From contig NZ_VISI01000001.1 of the NCBI RefSeq assembly GCF_007827365.1, forward strand, positions 436,501-500,500: 64,000 nucleotides of DNA, given 5' to 3'. This DNA comes from Olleya sp. Hel_I_94. GTDB taxonomy: Bacteria; Bacteroidota; Bacteroidia; Flavobacteriales; Flavobacteriaceae. The notes under the pieces were generated by a model that was not told the origin of the DNA, ran no database searches, and saw nothing but the letters and a program-made list of their open reading frames with translations. This document shows, one piece after another, positions 9,671 to 17,800 of this stretch (positions are counted from its first letter, which is position 1; each line of letters begins with the position of its first letter). The translations under genes were made by a program, and so were the position numbers.

Positions 9671-9780
9671 GGCGTTACCTATATCCTGATTTAAGATCAG
9701 GTTATAGGTCGCGTCATCCGTTACAAGTTTTGGCTCAAAGCGCAAGCTCGCCAAAAGCTATCCACTACTACCGCTAACGC
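9671..9780 (+). repeat. Structured intergenic repeat, copy A
   Basis: This element lies between the rho and rpsT terminators, in a 319 bp gene-free stretch. An outer stem pairs GGCGTTA (from 9671) with TAACGC (ending 9780). Arm 1 is a long hairpin at 9678-9708 (CCTATAtCCTGAT against ATCAGGttATAGG). Arm 2 is TTTTGGC against GCCAAAA within about 9728-9756. Linkers read CATCCGTTACAA and GCTATCCACTAC. Copies B and C, at 25366 and 27232, keep the same outer stem and linkers while the arm sequences differ and stay paired. It contains no open frame of note and looks like a structured DNA or RNA unit. An Rfam search, including the Flavo-1 motif, would tell whether it is named. Confidence 0.75.
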
Positions 9781-9834
9781 AACACCAAAGGACGGTATCT
9801 TCATTAAAAAACAAAGACTACCAAAATATAAGGC

Positions 9835-9866
9835 ACAAAAAAAGTGCTTCATTAAATGAAGCACTT
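9835..9866 (-). terminator. rpsT terminator
   Basis: Perfect 11 bp stem AAGTGCTTCAT (9842-9852) with ATGAAGCACTT (9856-9866) and a loop of three; on the minus strand it is followed by a T-run. Confidence 0.85.
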
Positions 9867-9892
9867 ATAATTTTATAGAAACTAAAAGCTAA

Positions 9893-10144
9893 TTATAAAG
9901 CAGCTACGTGCTTAGCTAAACTAGACTTTAAGTTAGAAGCTTTGTTAGTGTGAATAACATTTTTCTTAGCTAATCTATCTAACATAGATACTACAGAAGG
10001 AAATAAAGCTTCAGCTTCTTTCTTGTCTTCTAATTCACGTAATTTTTTAATAGCATTACGTGTAGTCTTATGTTGGTACTTATTTAACAAACGCTTAGCT
10101 TCGTTACTTCTGATTCTTTTTAAAGTTGACTTATGATTTGCCAT
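9893..10144 (-). CDS. rpsT: 30S ribosomal protein S20
   Basis: 83 residues, basic and helical, starting MANHKSTLKRIRSNEAKRLLNKY, the standard bS20 N-terminus. It binds 16S rRNA early in small-subunit assembly. The gene follows tRNA-Glu by 30 bp on the same strand with no terminator between, so it is probably read from the tRNA promoters. It ends in the hairpin at 9842-9866. Confidence 0.96.
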   Translation of the reverse strand: MANHKSTLKRIRSNEAKRLLNKYQHKTTRNAIKKLRELEDKKEAEALFPSVVSMLDRLAKKNVIHTNKASNLKSSLAKHVAAL

Positions 10145-10174
10145 TTTTGTTTCCTTATTTTTTTATAAAAATTG

Positions 10175-10246
10175 TAGCCCGTAGGGGAATCGAACCCCTC
10201 TTACATGGATGAAAACCATGCGTCCTAGCCGATAGACGAACGGGCC
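10175..10246 (-). tRNA. tRNA-Glu (anticodon TTC)
   Basis: 72 nt on the minus strand. The acceptor stem GGCCCGT pairs with ACGGGCT (one G:U at position 1), with discriminator A. The anticodon arm reads CATGG-TTTTCAT-CCATG, giving anticodon TTC, and the T arm contains GGTTCGATTCC. CCA is not encoded. Upstream are two well-formed promoters in tandem; rpsT follows 30 bp downstream. Confidence 0.96.
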
Positions 10247-10264
10247 ATTTGATTATTGAGAGCG

Positions 10265-10295
10265 CAAATATAAAACATATTTTTTAAACTTACAA
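10265..10295 (-). promoter_or_regulatory. tRNA-Glu promoter P1
   Basis: On the minus strand, TTG (10295-10293), 20 bp spacer, TATATTTG (10272-10265), matching the Bacteroidota sigma-A consensus TTG-N19-20-TAnnTTTG. The transcript would start about 12-15 nt before the mature tRNA. Confidence 0.6.
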
Positions 10296-10333
10296 CCCTT
10301 TCAAATAACTTAGCAACGTTTCCATTGCGGGTG

Positions 10334-10363
10334 CAAATATACAACTATATTTAAGTGTTGCAA
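10334..10363 (-). promoter_or_regulatory. Second promoter P2 upstream of tRNA-Glu
   Basis: TTG (10363-10361), 19 bp, TATATTTG (10341-10334) on the minus strand. It is as good a match as P1 and lies about 69 bp further upstream. It could add transcription to the tRNA-Glu/rpsT unit or give a short separate RNA. Confidence 0.5.
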
Positions 10364-10392
10364 CAATTTTTATAAAAAAAATTAAAAAAAAA

Positions 10393-11871
10393 TTAATACG
10401 CTTTTGCAAACAATACGCGACGTGCTGATTCTCTGCCAGTAAGCACACAAATTCCTTTTTCAATTTTTCCTTCTAAAGGCATACATCTAATCGTAGCTTT
10501 GGTAATTTCTTTAATTTTATCTTCAGTTTCTGCAGTTCCATCCCAATGCGCAGAGATAAATCCACCCTTTTCTTCTAAAACTTTTTTAAATTCCTCAAAA
10601 GTATCTACTTCTGTGATGTGATTATCTCTGTAAGTTTTAGCTTTATTAAATAAAGTGTCTTGTATTTCTGTCATTAATCCTTCAACCTTATCAATTAAAC
10701 CATCCAATGCAACAACCTCTTTAGTTAATGTATCACGTCTAGCAAGCTCCACTGTTCCATTTTCTAGATCTCTTGATCCTATTGCTATTCTTAAAGGCAC
10801 ACCTTGTAATTCATGCTGTGCAAACTTAGCTCCAGGTCTATGCGTGTCTCTATTATCAAACTTAACAGAAATGTTTTTACTCCTTAGGTCTTTCATTATG
10901 CCATTTACCACTTCGGTAATAGCTTCTAATTGTTCGTCGGTCTTATATATAGGAACAATAACTACTTGATTAGGCGCTAAATTTGGAGGTAAGACTAAAC
11001 CATGATCATCACTATGCGTCATTATTAATGCTCCCATTAATCTAGTAGACACTCCCCAAGATGTTGCCCATACATAATCCTGTTTCCCTTCTTTTGATGT
11101 AAACTTCACATCAAATGCTTTTGCAAAATTCTGCCCTAAAAAGTGAGACGTACCAGCTTGTAAAGCTTTTCCATCCTGCATTAATGCCTCAATACAATAC
11201 GTTTCATCAGCACCTGCAAAACGCTCACTTTCGGTTTTCAATCCTTGTATTACTGGTATAGCCATAAAGTTTTCAGCAAAAGTGGCATATATATTATTCA
11301 TTAATTCTGCTTCTGTGATTGCTTCTGCTTTAGTAGCATGTGCTGTATGACCTTCTTGCCATAAAAACTCAGCTGTTCTTAAAAACAAACGCGTACGCAT
11401 TTCCCAACGTACCACATTAGCCCATTGATTGATTAATAAAGGTAAATCTCTGTAAGATTGAATCCATCCTTTATATGTATTCCAAATTATAGCTTCACTA
11501 GTTGGCCTTACAACTAACTCCTCCTCTAGCTTAGCATTAGGGTCCACTCGTAATTTACCTGGATTATCTGGATCGTTTTGTAATCTATAATGTGTAACGA
11601 CTGCACATTCTTTAGCAAAACCTTCAGCATTTTTTTCTTCTGCTTCAAATAAGCTCTTAGGCACAAATAAAGGGAAGTATGCATTTTGATGACCTGTCTC
11701 TTTAAACATTCTATCTAACTCCGCTTGCATCTTTTCCCAAATAGCAAACCCATAAGGTTTAATAACCATACATCCTCTTACTGCTGAGTTTTCTGCTAAA
11801 TCAGCTTCTACCACCAGTTCATTATACCATTTGGAATAATTTTCTGCTCTACTTGTTAGTTTTTTACTCAT
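10393..11871 (-). CDS. proS: Prolyl-tRNA synthetase, short (type 3) form
   Basis: 492 residues. It charges tRNA-Pro. Class II motifs are visible: motif 2 around [38 protein letters not shown] sequence and motif 3 near [17 protein letters not shown]. The length and the C-terminal zinc-domain-like end (final residues LFAKAY) match the eukaryote/archaea-like type 3 enzyme without the bacterial editing insertion, the form normal for Bacteroidota. The ATG at 11871 begins [20 protein letters not shown], as in relatives. No terminator-like hairpin is visible after its stop; an A-rich stretch and promoter P2 follow. Confidence 0.95.
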   Translation of the reverse strand: MSKKLTSRAENYSKWYNELVVEADLAENSAVRGCMVIKPYGFAIWEKMQAELDRMFKETGHQNAYFPLFVPKSLFEAEEKNAEGFAKECAVVTHYRLQNDPDNPGKLRVDPNAKLEEELVVRPTSEAIIWNTYKGWIQSYRDLPLLINQWANVVRWEMRTRLFLRTAEFLWQEGHTAHATKAEAITEAELMNNIYATFAENFMAIPVIQGLKTESERFAGADETYCIEALMQDGKALQAGTSHFLGQNFAKAFDVKFTSKEGKQDYVWATSWGVSTRLMGALIMTHSDDHGLVLPPNLAPNQVVIVPIYKTDEQLEAITEVVNGIMKDLRSKNISVKFDNRDTHRPGAKFAQHELQGVPLRIAIGSRDLENGTVELARRDTLTKEVVALDGLIDKVEGLMTEIQDTLFNKAKTYRDNHITEVDTFEEFKKVLEEKGGFISAHWDGTAETEDKIKEITKATIRCMPLEGKIEKGICVLTGRESARRVLFAKAY

Positions 11872-11935
11872 ATATAGTCTTTTGGCACAAAAATTGTGAT
11901 TATGTTAAATAATAAAATAGTTGGACAAAACTAAC

Positions 11936-11943
11936 TATTTTTG
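11936..11943 (+). promoter_or_regulatory. -7 box for the lipoprotein/porin pair
   Basis: TATTTTTG fits TAnnTTTG and lies 29 bp before the ATG at 11973. A convincing -33 element is not seen. Confidence 0.4.
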
Positions 11944-11972
11944 TAATGTTCAACAATTAAAAACAACACGAT

Positions 11973-12914
11973 ATGAAATTAATTAACTACTTAACTAATA
12001 AAGTACAGGTTTTTACTGTTCTTTTCACTGCTTTAGCATTAAGTTCTTGCGGTTCTTACCAATATGTTGGACAAACTACTGATGGCATATATGATACTGG
12101 AACTGAAAACAGACAGTATGAGTCTGAGGCTATACCTGCAGAAAATAATAATGACTATTACTCTAATTATTTTAAAGAAAAAGCTGATGAAGCAGAAATA
12201 TATAGTCAGACTGAAGAAATATTTACTGACGTTGACACTTATCAAGGTAACTATGATGATTCTATAGAAGTCACTGAACAGAATGCAGGTTGGGGAGCGA
12301 CTAATAGTAATGTTATAATCAACATACACGATACTGGTTTTTACAACGACTATGGATGGGGTTGGAACAGACCTTGGGGTTGGAATGGATGGTATAATTG
12401 GGGATGGAACAGTCCTTATTCTTGGAGATATGGTTGGGGATGGAACAATAGTTTTTACAACTCTTACTGGAGATCACCATACTACGGTTTTAATAATTTT
12501 GGTTATGGTTATGGTTATGGATATAGCTATACCAATGGTTACCATAGAAGAGGCATATCATACAATTCCGGAAGAAGAGGTTCACTTGTTAACAGAAACT
12601 CTGTTTTAAGTTCAAGATACTCAAGAAATTCAGCTGTTAGACCAAGAACAAATACTACAACTAGACCTAGAACAAGTACTACAAGACCAAGAACGAATTC
12701 TACTTCTAAACCTAGATTAAATACAACTAGACCAAGAACTAATACTTCAACTCCTAGACCAAGAACAAATACATCGACGCCTAGACCAAGAACAAATACA
12801 TCAACTCCAAGAAGTAACAATTCTACACCAAGAAGCATCTCTACACCTAGATCAAGCACTCCTTCTAGAAGTCGATCTACTTCTGGAGGTAGCTCAAGAA
12901 GAGGAAGAGGTTAA
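11973..12914 (+). CDS. Low-complexity lipoprotein (Trp/Gly/Tyr-rich centre, Arg/Thr/Pro repeat tail)
   Basis: 313 residues. A signal peptide ends in ALSSCGSY, a lipobox with Cys26. About 40-105 is acidic. About 115-195 is extremely rich in Gly, Tyr, Trp and Asn, with repeats such as WGWN and YGYGYGY. About 215-300 is a degenerate repeat of Arg-Pro-Arg-Thr-Asn-Thr-Ser-Thr-Pro, strongly basic. The tail and centre look like disordered surface polymer-binding material. No enzymatic motif is seen. It sits 20 bp before an OmpP1/FadL-type porin gene and is probably co-transcribed. In Flavobacteriaceae a similar lipoprotein often sits between proS and the porin (recalled, not checked). Confidence 0.75.
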   Translation: MKLINYLTNKVQVFTVLFTALALSSCGSYQYVGQTTDGIYDTGTENRQYESEAIPAENNNDYYSNYFKEKADEAEIYSQTEEIFTDVDTYQGNYDDSIEVTEQNAGWGATNSNVIINIHDTGFYNDYGWGWNRPWGWNGWYNWGWNSPYSWRYGWGWNNSFYNSYWRSPYYGFNNFGYGYGYGYSYTNGYHRRGISYNSGRRGSLVNRNSVLSSRYSRNSAVRPRTNTTTRPRTSTTRPRTNSTSKPRLNTTRPRTNTSTPRPRTNTSTPRPRTNTSTPRSNNSTPRSISTPRSSTPSRSRSTSGGSSRRGRG

Positions 12915-12934
12915 AATACAAAATCAAATTTGCT

Positions 12935-14455
12935 ATGAAAAAATTATTTATACTAGTCATAGGTGTTATATCTGTGTCTGTAAGTCAAGCTCAAAACATA
13001 AATGACGCATTAAGATACTCCAGTGGAGACATTAAAGGAACCGCAAGATTTCAAAGTATGAGTGGTGCTTTTGGAGCGCTTGGAGGAGACTTAAGTGCTT
13101 TTAGCGTAAACCCTGCAGGTTCTGCAGTATTTACAAGTAGTTACGCCTCTATATCTTTAGGTATTGAAAATAATGAAAACGACACTAATTACTTTAACGG
13201 AATGAATAATTCATCAAATTCTTCAGTTAACTTAAATCAAGGTGGTGGTGTTTTTATTTTCAAAAACACCAATGATAATTCTAAATGGAGAAAATTTTCA
13301 TTAGGGATTAATTATGACATCTCTAAAAATTATGAGGATGATTGGAGAGCTAATGGAACTGGTAATACTAGTATTGGCCAATATTTTTTAGCTAATGCAC
13401 AAGGGTTACGTTTGGATGAAATATCAGCATTTCCTGGTGAATCCACCACCGAAGCTTATGCCGAAATAGGTAGCGCTTATGGTTTTGATAATCAGCAAGC
13501 CTTTTTAGGGTATGACTCATACATCTTAGAGCCTGAAACTTTTGATGATGATAATCAAAACTACACAAGTAACATTAGAGGTAATTCATTTAAACAAGAT
13601 TACAGCTATGCAGCAACAGGTTATAATGGTAAGATTAGTTTTAATGTTGGTACCCAATATGGTGATGACACTTATTTTGGATTAAACCTAAATTCGCACT
13701 TTTTAAATTACGAACGTTATACCAGTTTATACGAAACCAACTCAAATGAAAACTCTACTGTAAGAGACGTTTTATTTGACAATACACTATCTACAAATGG
13801 ATCAGGTTTTTCTTTTCAATTAGGTGGTATCTTTAAATTAACAAATGAATTAAGAGCAGGTTTAACTTATGACTCGCCAACATGGATGAGTTTACAAGAC
13901 GAAACAACCCAATATTTAGAAACTTTAGTTATTGATGATACAAATGGAGACTTTTATCAAGTTGTAGACCCAAACATTGTTAATATTTATGAAACCTATC
14001 GTTTACAAACACCTAGTAAAATTACAGGAAGTTTAGCTTACGTATTTGGCACAAAAGGTTTAATAAGCTTTGATTATTCTAGAAAAGATCATAGTAAAAC
14101 AAAATTTAAGCCTACGTCAGACACTTACTTTAATTATCAAAACACATTGATTGAAAATGCATTAACTGCAGCCTCTACATATAAGATTGGTGCAGAATAC
14201 AAACTAAACCAATTTAGCTTCAGAGGAGGTTATAGAATTGAAGAAAGTCCATATGCAGACAAAAACACTATTGGAGATTTAAAAGGCTATTCTCTAGGTT
14301 TAGGTTATAATTTTGGAAATACTAATTTGGATTTATCTTACAGCAAATCTCAACAAGATAGAAACTATCAATTATATGACACAGGACTTACTAACACTGT
14401 CGCGATAGACAATTCTAACTCAAATATTACATTAACATTAGGTTTTAAAATTTAA
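12935..14455 (+). CDS. OmpP1/FadL/TodX-family outer membrane transporter
   Basis: 506 residues with a cleavable signal peptide (MKKLFILVIGVISVSVSQAQ). The mature N-terminus contains FQSMSGAFGALGGDLSAFSVNPAGSA, the hallmark NPAG segment of the FadL family, followed by alternating strands of an outer-membrane beta barrel and a final aromatic-rich strand ending in phenylalanine-lysine-isoleucine. Relatives import hydrophobic molecules such as fatty acids or aromatic compounds. It follows the low-complexity lipoprotein by 20 bp and ends in a clear terminator. Confidence 0.9.
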   Translation: MKKLFILVIGVISVSVSQAQNINDALRYSSGDIKGTARFQSMSGAFGALGGDLSAFSVNPAGSAVFTSSYASISLGIENNENDTNYFNGMNNSSNSSVNLNQGGGVFIFKNTNDNSKWRKFSLGINYDISKNYEDDWRANGTGNTSIGQYFLANAQGLRLDEISAFPGESTTEAYAEIGSAYGFDNQQAFLGYDSYILEPETFDDDNQNYTSNIRGNSFKQDYSYAATGYNGKISFNVGTQYGDDTYFGLNLNSHFLNYERYTSLYETNSNENSTVRDVLFDNTLSTNGSGFSFQLGGIFKLTNELRAGLTYDSPTWMSLQDETTQYLETLVIDDTNGDFYQVVDPNIVNIYETYRLQTPSKITGSLAYVFGTKGLISFDYSRKDHSKTKFKPTSDTYFNYQNTLIENALTAASTYKIGAEYKLNQFSFRGGYRIEESPYADKNTIGDLKGYSLGLGYNFGNTNLDLSYSKSQQDRNYQLYDTGLTNTVAIDNSNSNITLTLGFKI

Positions 14456-14477
14456 AACCCTTTACAAACTATATTTT

Positions 14478-14509
14478 AAAAACCTGAACTTAACGTTCAG
14501 GTTTTTTTT
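14478..14509 (+). terminator. Terminator of the porin gene
   Basis: AACCTGAAC (14481-14489), loop of five, GTTCAGGTT (14495-14503) and a run of T. Confidence 0.85.
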
Positions 14510-14549
14510 ATGATTAATAACTTTTAAGTCTATTAAAAATTTAAATATT

Positions 14550-14732
14550 ATGGAAGTATTATCAAACTCTGATAAAAGTTGGGAAGATGCAACTAAAAAA
14601 GCAGTAAAGCATGCGTCTAAAAGCGTTAAAAACATTAGATCTGTTTATGTACAAGATCAAAGTGCTAGCGTTAAAGATGGCGAAGTTGTAGACTTTAGAG
14701 TTAATCTTAAAATTACATTTGAGGTTAACTAA
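14550..14732 (+). CDS. Dodecin-family flavin-binding protein
   Basis: 60 residues. The pattern SWEDATKKAVKHASKSVKNI (10-29), then a strand with VKDGEVVDFRVNLKITFEV, fits the dodecin beta-alpha-beta-beta fold, small proteins that assemble as dodecamers and store or buffer riboflavin, FMN or CoA. The conserved tryptophan that stacks on the flavin isoalloxazine ring is present (Trp11). It is a single-gene unit between two terminators. Confidence 0.88.
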   Translation: MEVLSNSDKSWEDATKKAVKHASKSVKNIRSVYVQDQSASVKDGEVVDFRVNLKITFEVN

Positions 14733-14757
14733 CATCTTTTTTAAATATAGTATTATA

Positions 14758-14790
14758 TAAAAAGCCTGAACAAATGTTCAGGCTTTTTTA
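14758..14790. terminator. Bidirectional terminator between dodecin and the giant T9SS gene
   Basis: GCCTGAACA (14764-14772) and TGTTCAGGC (14775-14783), with A/T runs on both sides, serving two converging genes. Confidence 0.82.
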
Positions 14791-14814
14791 TTGGTGTTAT
14801 TTAATCTTGCTTAA

Positions 14815-17800
14815 TTACCTTTTTAAAGTAAAGTGGGCTTTAAATTGTTTTCTTGTATTTGAGGTATCGTTTGGCTCTCTATACTCAACCGTAAACCAGT
14901 AGTCACTAGTTGGCATTGGATTACCATTATACGTTCCATCCCATCCTAGTCCACTTGGGCTTAATTGTTTTAATAATTTACCGTAACGATCAAAGATGTA
15001 TATCTCGGCATCTAATTGGTCTTCTATTCCGTAAATGTTCCAAGTGTCGTTAAACCCATCGTCATTTGGTGTAAAGAAATGTGGATAGTCCATTACCATT
15101 ACTGGTATACTTGCTTCTCCACAGCCATTAATGTCTCTTACTGTTATTATATGCTCTCCTGCTCCTACGTCTGTAAACATATACATGCCATCATTTGGTG
15201 TATTTGTTTCCCATGGTCCATCGTCTATACTAAACTCGAAGATTGAAACGCCACTTCCTGTTGCTGTTACTGATATGTTATGTACTTCTGCAAAGGCTGC
15301 TGTGGTTACTTCTGCTGTGATTACTGGTGGCTCACTTTCTTCTACCGTTGCAGAGTCGTCATTAGTACATCCTGTAACTGCATCTGTTACTATTACTGTA
15401 TACAAACCACCTTGTGTTGGTGTTAAGCTGCTTCCTGTTTCTCCTGGAAGGGTTACGCTTTCTAATTGCCACTCAAAAGTGTAGTCTGTCGTACTTAATC
15501 CTGTATCTAATACTGGTGTGTTTACCACTTCGGTTCCGTTTGTATTAACACATAATAAATAAGTGTCATCTAAATCAAACTCTGGTAATGGGTTAACTTG
15601 TAATGTGATTTCGGCAGTGTCATAACATACTGAGCTGTCTGCTTGATTATCTAACACGCCATCGCCATCAATATCTACTGCATCTGCGATACCATCGCCA
15701 TCAATATCTACTTCATCAATTAAACCATCTGCATCTGTATCTGTTCCGTCTGATAGTCCATCGCCATCAACATCTATTAGGTCAAAAACGCCATCTAAAT
15801 CGGTATCAATTGTATCAATCGTTCCGTCGCCATTAAAGTCTATTCCTGTTGTCCCTAATCCTGCTAGGTCGATAGCCAATGGTAATACAGTCATGGTATT
15901 GTTATCTACACGTACATAAATGACTTGTGGATTAACACTGTTTTCATATAAAAATGGTAACGCATCTGTTGCTGCATCGGCATCTGCTTGTGTGGCATAA
16001 TAGCTTACAATGTAATTCGCTGGATCTTGTCCATCTAATACTTCTGGATTTAATGTTAATAAATCAAATTGTGCGCTATCATCAGTTGTGTCTCCATCGG
16101 TTTCCATATTGTCATCACATATCTGGTATACGATTGGTACTAAGTCTGGATTGGCTTGTGCTGCTTCCTGAACTTCGATATTAAATGTAGTGGTCGTATC
16201 ACATCCTGTTAGGGTATTGGTAATGTTAACGTATATGGTTTGTGGGTTACTTGTATTGGTATATGGACTACTTAATGCATTCATTGCCATATCTGCTTCA
16301 CCTTGTGTTTCATGATACGTTACAGTAAAGATTGTTCCGTCTTGTCCGTTTAGGATTTCTGGTGTTTTACTTTCTAAATCAAAGCCATATTGACCATCAT
16401 TAAATAATTCGCAATAGATATAATCTTCTATTGGGCTAACCTCTGGTAATGGATTTACTGTAATGTCAAAACTTACTATAGTATAACATCCTGTTCCTCC
16501 TGTTCCTGAGGCATCTGTTCCGTTTGTTACACGCATGTAAATCGTCTGCGGATTGATTGCTACGCCTGGATTATCTGGATCTTCATTACTATGTGCTGTT
16601 GGATCTACTATTTGATTAGTTCCCATTAAGGCATCATCTAAATCCGTATAGTAACTTGCGCTTACGCCTAATTCTCCGTTTATTGTGGTTACTTCATTTG
16701 TGGTTAGGTCAAAGATTTCTATTAAATCATTTGGTCCTACAATATTCACATCATCACATAATTCTAAATCTGTAGGGTTTTGTAATGGTGTTGGGTTTGG
16801 TAACACACGGATGGTTAATGTTGTAAATGAGAAACATCCTGTATCTGCATCTGTGACTCTAACATAAACTGTTTGTGGGTTAGCTGGATTTGTTCCTACC
16901 ATCATATTAGTATACATGGTTGGGTCTACTATTGGACTAACATCGGCTTGTGCATTGGCTTGTGTTTCGTAATAGGTTACAATCCAACTAGGATTACCTG
17001 CGGTAATTTCGTCGTTTTTAACCGTTAGGTCAAACGTTGCCATATCGTCATTGTTTTCGTAATAATCTGCATCTAACTCATCGCATATTGCTAATGGTGT
17101 TGGTTGCACAATTACTGGTGGAAACTCAACTCGGATTATAAATGAGCCTGTTGTAACACATCCATTTACGTTACCTTCTAATCTAACATAAATTGTCTGT
17201 GGGTTAGTAACATTAGTATAGTTACCTGTGTTAACTATTGGGCTAGTTCCGTTGTCTGCTGCTATTTGTGTGGTGTGGTACGTTAATGTAAAATCTGCTG
17301 GATCTTGTGTCCCTAAGATTTGTGGTGCCATTACTGTATCAAAATCAAATTGGCTAAACCCATCATCGTTATCATCACATACAATATAATCATCGATTAC
17401 TACTGGTACTACTGGTGATGGTTGTACTTGTAATGGTAATACGACTATTGTAAAACATCCTGTGATATCATTTTCTGCACGCACATATATCATTTGCGTG
17501 TTTGCAACGATATTTGTGTATGGACTAACTAAGGCATTTAAATCGTTTGTCGCATCGGCTTGTGTTTCGTGATAACTGATGCTTACGTCTGGCTCTCCAT
17601 TTAAGATCGTTGTTGTTTGACTGTCTAAATTAAAGGTTGTAAATCCGTCGTTATCGTCATCACATTCTATTAAAGCTACTGGACTTGCTTGTGGTGATGG
17701 GATAGGATTAACTCTTAAGTCTAATGTAATTGTGCTGACACAGCCTGTTACATTATCCACTGCTCTTACATAAACCGTTTGTGGGTTTACAATATTAGTG

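Noticed and set aside
12539..12859. Valine/leucine-rich frame opposite the low-complexity lipoprotein
   Set aside because: Its repeated VLGLGV composition is simply the complement of the repeated Arg-Thr-Pro codons.
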